Below, piece by piece: positions 54,384 through 64,000 of a stretch of 64,000 bases of DNA (its first letter is position 1; every line of letters starts with the position of its first letter). The stretch lies in NCBI GenBank assembly GCA_025200525.1, contig CM045759.1:1984001-2048000 (forward strand). The letters run 5' to 3'. The stretch is from Camellia lanceoleosa (Eukaryota; Streptophyta; Magnoliopsida; Ericales; Theaceae). A program made the translations under genes and the position numbers. Under the pieces are notes generated by a model. The model had not been told where the DNA came from. It worked only from the letters and a program-made list of their open reading frames with translations, and searched no databases.

Positions 54384-57244
54384 TGGTCATTATTTTGTTG
54401 CATGTTTCTTTAGCCTACCATGCTTCCATTTTTGGGCCTTCGACAGGCCTGAAAAGTGGCTTATTTTTCCCCCCTCTACATGTCTCATGAAGGGTATTTG
54501 GCTGTTTGATGATAGCATCTAGCACCTATCTCTTTACCCCCTTGTATGCCATGATTCTTGCATAGTATATTTGGCTGGCGTATAATCTGTTTTTGAGCAT
54601 GTAATAAACTGTAAGTTGGCTTATTTTGAGCCCTTCTTCAACATTGAAGAAGGGCTCAACCCTGTTTGGGACCCCTATCTTGCACTTGTTTCATAATCTC
54701 TTCTATTTACCGTAATTTTGCATGCTTTGTTAGCCTATCTTGCTTCTATTTTTGTGGCTGGTCATAAACTGGAAACATGCTTGTTTTGCCATGTATAAGG
54801 TCTGTCCAAGGTTGTTTGGGTCAATCTTGGCATGCTTTGTATAGCCCCTTTGCATTGTAGCTTGTATGCTTCAAGTAGGTGCATGTGTAGGATGCATTGC
54901 CTCCATGATTTCAAGGGTTTGGAACCCTCTTACATGCTATTTCAGACCCTAATCCATGCTCACATGTTCATTTTTGTCATCTCTTTCATGCTTTAAGGGT
55001 GTGTCCTTTCATGCATTCAAGGGTGCCTTGTGCATGCTTGTGTGTTTAGAGCTTTTAGGATGCCGTGAGTGTGAGTTTTGGGTGTATTTTCACATGCTGA
55101 AAACCTGTTTTTGGTTGCTCAAGTCTTGCCATGATTGGTCTTGTCAAGTGTGGTTCCAAGCCTCATTACCTTGCTTCAAGCTTTTCGGGCTATTTGCATG
55201 CTTTGTTTGGTCTTGTTTAGCTTGGTTTGGCACCATGTTTTGCATGATTTCAGAGCTTTTCATGTATGCTAATAGTCCATGTTTGTGCCTCTTAGATGTG
55301 TTTAAGAGTTGCTTAATTATGCTTGAGTGTTGGTGCCTTAACTTATACATGTGTGCATGTGTGTTTGGCCCTCTTGACTTAGCATTTTGGCCACTGTTTT
55401 AGGCTTGTTTGAGGCTGCCTAATCTAGTTTAAGTCCATTCCCTCATGTGTTGTAGCATGCTTACTTTGTATGTGTTGCTTAGGTTGTGTGCCTAGCATGT
55501 TTATATACTTGCATGTTCATATTGCATGATAGATTGCATGCTTAGGTTGCATTTGACATGCATGCTTTACCTCTTGAATTGAGTATGATAGAGGTTGAGC
55601 TCTTTGTTTGTTTATGTGCATTTCATTCCACATTGAAGTTGCACACTTTGGCTTCTTGGGCCATCATGCATTGAAATGCGTGATTGGTGGCCCGGGGGTC
55701 GAGGGCCATGCTCCCTTGGGTCCATTGCATGATAGGGAGTGTGTCGTCCGCATACATTTGTCCCAAAATTCCATACCATGCTCTGTTCTTTGTTCTTCTT
55801 TGTCCAACTGTCTCTACTTGCAGAATTTAGTGCCGACCGCACACTTTTTGTGCCGATAATCTCAATTGCAAGGTGGCCAAACCCTACACCGATGGTCCAA
55901 CCCTTCATCGGTGGTAATATTCGTGGTATGTGGAAGGTGTCCCAGACTCTGGCAATTTTCCGAGAGGCAGCATGAAGAGAGAACAGAGGCATGGTGCGGG
56001 TTCGGCAAAGCGGACATCGAGCATGCATCATTTAGCATCTCGGCGGTATGGCCTTTTATTTCACATTTATTTATTCAAGAATTAGAATTTGTAATATTTA
56101 TTCATTTATTTTGGGATCAGATATTATTTTGGTCCTCTCGGTGAGCGCAATTGTAATAAGTGTGGGTGAGTGTGTGTATGTCTTCCAACCCCCACTTCTT
56201 TTTTCCCTTTTATTTACCTGCTTATGATGGTAGATTAGGGCATATTTAAATTAGCATACCTTATGCAATGCATGCGTGCATTCATGCATTTGTTGACATG
56301 CATCGGGCTCGGTACATCATACAAACTGCATCGTACTCTCAATTCCAAATTGAATACGTGATAGTTGTAGCATTTCACATGCCATGCTTAGGATAGCCGA
56401 GCCTGCCTAGACTACATCTTTGCATGTGTTGCATTAGACATTTCAGTATGCTTAGGTCCATGCATGGATTTCTAATAAGCTTCTGTTTTGGCTTGGAGTA
56501 CTAGGTGAGCTTTTATGCTTTAGCATATCGCATGTGTGTGAATGTAGCCATAATAGCATGATTTACCATGAGGCTAGCTGCTTATGTGATATAACTGCTT
56601 GAATGCCTGTGGATGGAGGTTGAATTACCTAAATTGGGACAATGCATTAAAAACTGTGAGTTTTAAGCCCACTAGTAAATGGCAAAATCATCTTTTCTAA
56701 AGCCCACTTGAGGGTGGCAAAACCCGCATTTTAGCCTACTTGCGAGTAGCAAACCGTTTTTAAAAACAAACATGTAGTGTTTTGTTCCAACTTAGGCGAT
56801 TTGGTCTATACTTGTTGGCTGTGCGCATAACATAGTAATTCTAGGCTAATAACTGGAATAAGAATGCATAAAGTTTTCAAAATCAGATATCACGGTTAGT
56901 AGAGGCCGGTCGTCAGACTGGGCGAAAGGGGGTGCTCATAGCTGACCTTCCCCGATCGTACCCAAGCTCCCGAGCCAAGACCACTTTGGTGATGACGGAC
57001 ACGTGGCCTTGACACCGGTCGTGGTTTCCTAAATTCCCATTTTAAATATTTAGGTGGCGACTCATGTCCGCAGCGATCCATGTTTGGCACTACTTTTCAA
57101 AATCTGTTTTTCTTCAAAACGATTTGCCGGATTTGGACTCTTTGGTTCAGATTTAGAACCGACACAAATCGAGTCCGAACTGTAGTAAACCCAATATGAA
57201 CGGAACGGGACTTAACCCTCCCGGGGCGTTCGGGGACGTCTACA
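54384..57244 (+). mobile_element. Probable solo LTR at the junction of two viral halves
   Basis: This 2861-bp block has no similarity to copy 1, starts TGGTC and ends GACGTCTACA, so it has TG...CA termini. Its 3' part (about 56890-57244) has the GTGGCGACTC-type and CCCGGGGCGTTCGGGG words that I associate with plant retrotransposon LTR ends. No gag or pol is present. The flanking 5-mers CAGAA and AGTAT do not match, so it is not a simple insertion. The overlapping frames at 54956-56144 look like LTR artefacts. Confidence 0.6.
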
Positions 57245-60200
57245 AGTATACTTATGTAGCACCAGAAAAATCTGAAGATGATGAATTTAGTAGCATAGAT
57301 AGAGAAGAAAATCAAGATAATCGTAGTGAAATAAATCAGCTTTATGTAATGACAGAAGAAAAAACAGTATCACAAAATAAGATATACAATATTGATGAGA
57401 TAGATTTAGAAAAATTCACCCTAGAAGATATGAACAAAATATTAGATGATAGATATTCTGAATACTTAACCAGAGGAGATACCCATGATGAGGCAGTGTC
57501 ATTTTTAGATCAAGAATTTCATACAGAATATGTAGATGATATTATAGAAGATATTATACATCCCAGCAAAATATTTAGAATACCAGAACAACCTAAGGTA
57601 GAAGATACTTTTTATATGAATACAGAAAGCACAGGAACTAGTAACCCACAACCAACTGTACAGGATCCCGTAGAACCAATACATTATACAGTAGGAGGAA
57701 GAAGGCCATTAGCAAGTTCAGGACGTAGCAAAGCAGACCCAAATAAAAGCTATAGATTTCATGGAAAGCGTAGACAACCAGATATGAGTATACAATTACA
57801 ACCAGCTAATAACCAGGGAACCCTTTTAGATTTAGCTAGATTCGACCCTCAGATATGGCAAGAAGTAATAGAAAGATGGGAAAAAGATGCGGTAAAGGCA
57901 TGGATAAGTAATCTTTATGAGACAACTGATATATGGGACTTTATGGAGACACTTTTAGGAGACTCAGCTTTTAATATATACTTAACATTTAAAGGAAAAT
58001 ATGAAGAGATAATTAGACAACTTAAAGACTTAGGAGATAACCCGTGGAATTTTACAAGTTTTATAAAAGAAATACTTATAGGATATGACCCTTCTAGACG
58101 AAATACTTATACTCAAAGCATAGCATTAACTGAATTAGATCAAATGACTTTAGGAAGTTGGAGATATATTGTACCCTTTAGTAAAGAATACTTAGCTATA
58201 GCAGCTAGAACTGGAAAAAGTTTTGATGAAGAGATAGGAAATAAATATTTCGTAAAAATTACCGGAGAACTAGGAAGAGAAATAGAAGATAAATGGTCAA
58301 TTTATTATACAAACTTACCAGCTCAAATAGCCTCAGGAGAAGTAAAAATAAAAGGAAGTTTAGGAATAGGACCTAGAATAATTTTCACATTTCAAAGACT
58401 CAGAGAAAAATGTATAGAAGTTAAAATACAGAAAGATTTGAAAAAACAAAATTATGGTTTTTGTAGCAGTGTAATATATACTCCTCAGCAATATGAAGAT
58501 AAATACAATAGGAAAAAATACAAAAAATATGGAAAATATGGAAAAGATAAATATTGGAAGAAAAATTTTAGAAAACCATGGAAAAGACAGAAATTCATTA
58601 GGAAAAGTACAATTTTTAATAGAACAAATTATAAGAAATTACCCAAAGATGAAAAAGATAAAAGAAAACAAAGATATGTTAGAAAACCCAATAGTAAAAA
58701 ATGTAATTGTTATATATGTGGAGAACCCAATCATTTTGCAAAAAACTGCCCAAAAAGATACAAGCCTAATACTAATAAGCAGATAGAAAGATTAAATATT
58801 ATAAAAGACTTAGAAGAAGACATAGTCAGCATAAATAGTGATGATTCGGATGTATATAGTATAGTCAGTGATTATGAATATCAATTAGAAGCTATAAGCT
58901 CAGATAGTGACTCAGAAAGCGATACAGATGTAGATAATCTTTTAGGACAGCTTAACCAAGAAATAGGAAAGACTCAGGATATTTTCTTTATGATGGAATG
59001 TAATCCAGATACTGAATGTCAGCATAGTTTTCAAATAGGATTAGGATTTGATACAACTAGATGCAGCTATTGTAATTGGTTTCCAGCTAGAGATAAGAGA
59101 GCTCAGTGTTTATTATGTAGCATAACCTATTGTATAATTTGTTTAGAAAAATTAAATATGACACATAAGATAAAATTAGAAAATACCAGAAAAGATGACA
59201 GTATTGAAAACTGAGAATTACGACTAGCAAATAGAGAATTAGAAGTACAAATAAGAGAACTTACACTTCAAATAAGAGAGATAGAAACTAAAACAAGTTT
59301 TGACATAGAATGTTTAGAATTAGAAAATAAAACTTAGCGGATTAGAACAACTTCATAGTAAATACCCCTTGAAAGATAAATTAGTTGAAGATCATATGAA
59401 CTCTTTAGAATTAGTCAATTTAGTTGATTCTCAACCCTTTAGTCAATACTCTCAGACTCAACCAGATAGTACATATTTACCATTTAATTACCCTGTTATA
59501 CCCAAGTCTAATTTAGTCGAGATTTCTTGTGTAATTAAGTTTGTAGAAAAAACCCTTAGCATAGATGCCATGATAGATACAGGAGCCAGTAAATCATACA
59601 TAGAACAACACGTAGTTCCACCCGGATGGAGTACAGCCTTAGCAACACCAGCTTTAGTCAGCATAGCCGATGGCACTAAACAGACATATACGCATTGCAT
59701 TAATGGTGCACAAATTAGCTTTCACCATCTAGGTTCTCAAGATCAGCACATAGAATGGTTCCCCTTACCTCAAGTTTGGATAGGCAATTCCCGACAGAAT
59801 CACCCTTTCATTTTAGGACTTAATTTCATACTTAGTTTACAAGGCGGAATGTTCATCAGCCAACACAACATCAGCTTCTTTAAACGAACTGTCCATACAC
59901 CCACAGCTTGTGCCCTTAGCACCATCGCCCATTCATCAGAGTTGCGTGCGAAGCGTGGTGGTACCATAGGAGTAGATTCAATTCCCGTTAGTTTTTTATT
60001 CCCTAGTAGAAAAATTTTTCCCAAGTTAGCCCAAACATACACACCTAATGAGATAGAAAACACTTCTTTAGATAAATTAGACATGGAAAATCATGAAAAT
60101 TATAAGATAGAAGATTTTGAAGAAGTTCATTTTGAAGATAAAGGAGATTATTGGAATTTAGAAGATTTTCAAGAAATAGTTAACTTAGAATTAATTTTTG

Positions 60201-61807
60201 CAAAAATAGGAAAAATAAAGAAAAAACCAAAATACAAGAGAACAGAAAATGATTTAGATGAGATAATAAGATTTTAGCCAGTCTAGATATAAAAAATTTT
60301 AGATAATAAGATAATAAGATAATGATTTAGATGAAACAACAGAAATTTTAGGAGAACAACCCATGAAATATTGGGAGAGAAATAAAATTTTAGCCAGTCT
60401 AGATATAAAAAATAGAGATTATAGGATCACTTCAGCACAAATAGATCACATACCAGCAGATATAGAAGAATTTAGAACTCAGATTAAAGAATTATTAGAT
60501 TTAGGAGTAATTAGACCTAGTAATAGTCCACATAGAAGCGCAACATTTATGGTTAGAAATCATGCAGAGATAAAGAGAGGAAAAGCTAGAATGGTAATAA
60601 ATTATAAAAGATTAAATGATAATATAGAAGATGATAAATACAATATACCAGATAAAGATCGACTTATAAATAGAATCTGAACAACAAAGATATTTAGTAA
60701 ATTTGATTGTAAATCGAGATTTTGGCGATAAAAATGGAAGAAGAAAGTATACCATGAATGACCTTTTGTTGCCCTCAAGGACATTATGAATGGCTAGTTA
60801 TGCCCTTTGGATTAAAAAACGCACCTTCCATATTTCAGCGTAAAATGGATAGTATATTTAATAAATATAGTTTCATACTGGTATACATAGATGATATTTT
60901 AGTATTCAGCCCAGACAAAAATAGTCATATAGATCATTTGTATATAACATTAGAAGAATTCATAAATAATGGAATAATAATTAGCAAAAAGAAGATGGTA
61001 TTAAATACACCTCACATAGAATTTTTAGGAATGGAGTTAGGAGATGGAAAAATTAGGTTACAACCTCACATAGTAAAGAAAATTTTAGATTATCCAGATA
61101 AACTAGAAGATACAAAACAGCTTCAATCATTTTTAGGAATTTTAAATTATGCAAGAATGTATATTCCTAACCTTAGTAAAATAATAGGACCACTTTACAG
61201 TAAAACCACACCCACACGACAAAAATATTTTAACCAACAAGATATGGCTTTAGTCAGAAGAATTAAAGATATTTGTAAAAATTTACCAGACCTACAACTC
61301 CCCTTAGAATCAGAATACATAGTAGTAGAAACAGATACAAGTCAATTAGGATGGGGAACAATATTATTAGCTAAACCTAGTAAGTATGATAGTAAAAATA
61401 AAGAGCGCATTTGTAGATACAGTTCTGGAAAATTTAAAAAAAAAGATACAACCATGACCAGCTTAGATTTTGAAATACTAGGAGTAGTTTATGTAATAAA
61501 TAAATTTAGATTATTTTTGCACAAACCTTTTACAATTAGAACAGATTGTGAAGCTATAGTTAGATTCCATAACAAACTCAATGAGCGTAAATTAAGTACT
61601 AGAAGATGGGCAAAATTTTTAGATTGTATAGTAGGACAAGGATATAAGGTAGAATTTGAACATATTAAAGGTAGTGATAATAGGCTAACAGATTGGCTAA
61701 GTTGGAAAATTTATTTAGAAAAAGTAGATAACCAGTTTAATTTTTGTGCAGATAATGGAGAACAGCAAGACCATGAACTTTGGGGGATTCTCTCTTCCCA
61801 TTCATGA
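57245..61807 (+). pseudogene. Viral ORF3, 3' part, copy 2 (coat protein to RNase H)
   Basis: The open frame to 59214 covers the coat protein, CCHC knuckle (58702-58743) and second Cys cluster (59062-59142). Its apparent first 17 codons belong to the LTR-like block. A TGA at 59212 is followed by a frameshift near 59332, then the protease (DTGA at 59576-59587). An insertion built from local sequence sits at about 60270-60330, then TGA at 60678, a 1-bp loss near 60726 and a further TGA near 60755. The remaining reverse transcriptase (YIDD 60884-60895) and RNase H are open to 61807. Confidence 0.9.
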
Positions 61808-63426
61808 AGGCAGAACAAAATTCAGACCCTTAACAGGAATTGAGTTAGACCCAGTTCAACAGTGTCTTTTAGATAACCTTTGGAATAGTCAACCACCCAT
61901 TCTATTTCGACCTTAGACTCTCTCAATATATTTTCAAAAATCCAAAATAAACCTTTGTCAAAAAGTTTTTCTTTCTATGTAGTAGTTAAAAGGAACCAAG
62001 CACAGTATTTACCATGATTGGATAATGAAAGACCCCCTTAGTAAAATATTTTCCCTCGCCTCGGTTTAAAGGATTTTATGATTTTGAGTACCTATGCCGA
62101 AGACACATAGGAACTAGTTACTTTATTAGTCAGATAGCTAAAGATAACCTGGACACATTGAGCAAGATGAAGATAACCATCATTGCTACCAGTGGAGCTC
62201 CAGATAGCCAGATAATTGGAGCGATAGTTCGGTAGTAGTAGCTCTAACCTCGAATGATTTTTGAATCCTCTCGAGAGACATTGTGAAGGCCTTACGAAAT
62301 TTCAAGAAAATTATGGATAAAGGCAAAAGGTCGAGAAGAGCTAGACCACTCTCGACGAAGAAAAACAATTGAGAGCAACCGTTCGAACCCTAACCAATCA
62401 GCTTAAAAAATTAGCTCCAGAAAGAACACCTACCTCCTTACCTAGCCCAGAAATCAAACAACTCACCAGTGAGGAATTTGACAAATTGAATGCTAGAATA
62501 TATTTCTTCAGGCATTCTATCATTCGATCCCTTTGTGAGAAAAGCCCAGAAATAGAAGACCTAAAACCCATTATTTACACCTTAGCCAAAGATAGCAGAA
62601 ATAACGAGCTAGTCTTTATTCAGCAATTCCTTCAAGATCTCTCCATAGCAAGAGTCAACTGCCCTGGCCTAGCTTATCAATGGATCTATACCGATGAAGA
62701 AGAAGCGCACTGGCAACAAAAGAAAATCTGAAAGTATTCCGAGCATTTTGATAGATGTCAGTGTAACCTAGACTTCAGCATTTGCCTTTATCAGATATTT
62801 AGCTACATTTGAGCCTTTGGAGATACAAATAAGAGGCGAAACATGTTATCTAACTGCCTCAAAATTGTTAGATTATGGCTTTGTCTCTAGATTAATTTTC
62901 ACAGATCCAGATAGCTTTGGACACAAGCTTGCATGCGATCTTTGCGTAATGGAAGAATTCGGCCGTATGTGGAAGTTTTGATAGATAGCAAACTACCAAA
63001 ATGGAAGGGAATATGGTGCAATCGACTAAACACAAAATGTACCAACCTCTACATTCCCGGGATACCGGGACTTCTCAATAGGAGACCTGGCCATGCCGAC
63101 GATTTCCACTCAAAGACCCCTTCAATAAATGGAGAAAATTTGCCAGTAACACACTAATAGCATACAATGGATATTCCGGACATCTAGTTTGTGAAGATAG
63201 ATATCAAAAGATACATTGCAATTTGGCCATCCCGGGTTATCCATTTAGCAGAGAAACATTTGTCGATGAAAGCCAGTACCCCAACTATCAACATTGCGTC
63301 ATTCATGAATCATCAGTTATGGGAGAAAATGATCAAGAACTGTCCAATATGGAAGATGGGGATGACTTTTACGACCAACTTTCAGCAGCAGATCTAGATG
63401 ACCTCTCAGATAGAATGTATGGATAG
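61755..63426 (+). pseudogene. Viral ORF4, transactivator/viroplasmin-like, copy 2 (heavily broken)
   Basis: It starts at ATG 61755, overlapping ORF3 by 53 nt as in copy 1. Many 1-8 bp lesions fall between 61880 and 62350 and between 62930 and 63120; the part at 62369-62731 is open. The acidic tail ends at TAG 63424-63426. Compared with copy 3 on the other strand, most differences in the 62930-63120 part are at CAG sites. Confidence 0.72.
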
Positions 63427-63430
63427 AATC

Positions 63431-63510
63431 AAAAAAAAAAAAAAAAGCGGGTCTCACTTTTTTTTAACTCTTGTAGTGGGACCCGCTTTTTTTTTTTTTT
63501 TTTTTTTTTT
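63431..63510. repeat. Spacer of the tail-to-tail inverted repeat, with hairpin
   Basis: An A16 tract (63431-63446) is followed by GCGGGTCTCAC (63447-63457), a T run and TTAACT. CTTGTAGTGGGACCCGC (63471-63487) and a 23-base T tract complete it. The two GC-rich boxes pair at 10 of 11 positions and the A and T tracts pair outside them. CTTGTAGTGGGACCCGC is the exact complement of the first 17 bases of copy 2 (50602-50618). Confidence 0.88.
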
Positions 63511-64000
63511 CCGGATTCTATCCATACATTCTATCTGAGAGGTCGTCTAGATCTGCTGCTGAGTCATCCCCATCTTCCATATCGGATAGTTCTTGATCAT
63601 TTTCTCCCATAACTGATGATTCATGAATGACGTCATGTTGATAGTTGGGGTACTGGCTTTCATCGACAAATGTTTCTCTGCTAAATGGATAACCCGGGAT
63701 GGCCAAATTGCAATGTATCTTTTGATATTTATCTTCACAAACTAGATGTCCGGAATATCCATTGTATGCTATTAGTGTGTTACTGGCAAATTTTCTCCAT
63801 TTATTGAGCTGGTCCTTGAGTGGAAATCGTCGGCATGGCCAGGGTCTCCTATTGAGAAGTCCTGGGTATCCTGGGAATGTAGAGGTTCCTCTGAGGTACA
63901 TTTTGTGTTTAGCTGGATTGCACCATATTTCCTTCCATTCTGGTAGTTTGCTATCTATCAAAACTTCCACATACGGCTGGAATTCTTCCATTACGCACAG
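63471..64000 (-). mobile_element. Endogenous caulimovirid, copy 3 (inverted, runs off the window)
   Basis: Minus-strand viral 3' end, very close to the tail of copy 2. It reads into an A-tract and then GCGGGTCCCACTACAAG, the same motif that opens copy 2. Only the ORF4 C-terminal part is in view; the rest lies beyond position 64000. Confidence 0.92.
63518..64000 (-). CDS. Viral ORF4 C-terminal part, copy 3 (open to window edge)
   Basis: An uninterrupted frame of at least 157 codons, ending at TAG 63518-63520. It carries the Trp/Cys-rich blocks (KEIWCNPAKHKMYLRG, NRRPWPCRRF) and the acidic tail (DMEDGDDSAADLDDL). It is better preserved than the same part of copy 2. The first Met in view is internal; the true start is outside the window. 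Confidence 0.7.
   Translation of the reverse strand: MCVMEEFQPYVEVLIDSKLPEWKEIWCNPAKHKMYLRGTSTFPGYPGLLNRRPWPCRRFPLKDQLNKWRKFASNTLIAYNGYSGHLVCEDKYQKIHCNLAIPGYPFSRETFVDESQYPNYQHDVIHESSVMGENDQELSDMEDGDDSAADLDDLSDRMYG

Larger units (their letters stand above)
50602..63446 (+). mobile_element. Endogenous caulimovirid, copy 2 (interrupted)
   Basis: Colinear with copy 1 and of the same gene order. It begins at GCGGGTCCCACTACAAG and ends with an A-tract after the ORF4 stop. A non-viral block at 54384-57244 splits it within ORF3, and 283/284 bp of viral sequence occur on both sides of that block. Small lesions cluster at 53630-53900, 60660-60760, 61880-62350 and 62930-63120. The 3' part is closer to copy 3 than to copy 1. 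Confidence 0.93.

Noticed and set aside
54956..56144. Several frames of 78-148 codons on both strands
   Set aside because: They lie in the LTR-like block, overlap each other and match nothing known.
54384..57244. Ordinary single LTR insertion into the virus
   Set aside because: Flanking 5-mers do not match and 283/284 bp of virus is present on both sides; a simple insertion would not give that.

Overview
This is plant nuclear DNA, most likely from a dicot and probably a woody one. It is AT-rich, has short exons with GT-AG introns, and is full of plant-type transposable elements. There is one recognisable host gene. On the minus strand, six exons between 13310 and 27541 encode a 358-residue homologue of APEM9 (also called DAYU), the plant peroxisomal membrane anchor for the PEX1-PEX6 ATPase. 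Its introns are swollen by two solo LTRs, a hAT-like element, a Tourist-like MITE and two Mutator-type MITEs.

Layout. 1-13.0 kb is intergenic: a compound tRNA-derived SINE, small inverted-repeat elements and a decayed LINE reverse transcriptase just downstream of APEM9. 13.3-27.5 kb is APEM9. 27.6-38.9 kb is gene-poor, with a ~200-bp satellite, a 0.9-kb Mutator-like element with a perfect 9-bp target duplication, a 48/49-bp minisatellite, a minus-strand solo LTR and a hAT-like element.

39.0-64.0 kb is an endogenous caulimovirid (pararetrovirus) cluster. Copy 1 (38982-48745) is nearly full length and flanked by a 36-bp exact direct repeat. Copy 2 (50602-63446) is split at 54384-57244 by a TG...CA-bounded block that looks like a solo LTR, with a 283/284-bp viral overlap on the two sides. 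Copy 3 (63471 to the window end) is inverted, so the 3' ends of copies 2 and 3 meet tail to tail in a large inverted repeat.

Viral gene order: long leader with a small coiled-coil-like ORF; tRNA-Met primer site; ORF1; ORF2; an ORF3 polyprotein (movement protein, coat protein, CCHC knuckle, badnavirus-type second Cys cluster, aspartic protease, reverse transcriptase, RNase H); and an overlapping ORF4 of about 560-580 codons whose N-terminal part resembles the caulimovirus transactivator/viroplasmin domain. The mix of badnavirus-like ORF1-3 with a transactivator-like ORF4 is the most novel item here. Leader ORF, ORF1 and ORF2 are open in both copies; ORF3 and ORF4 are broken in both. Many copy-2 lesions sit at CAG trinucleotides, which raises the question of a methylation-linked sequencing artefact versus real decay.
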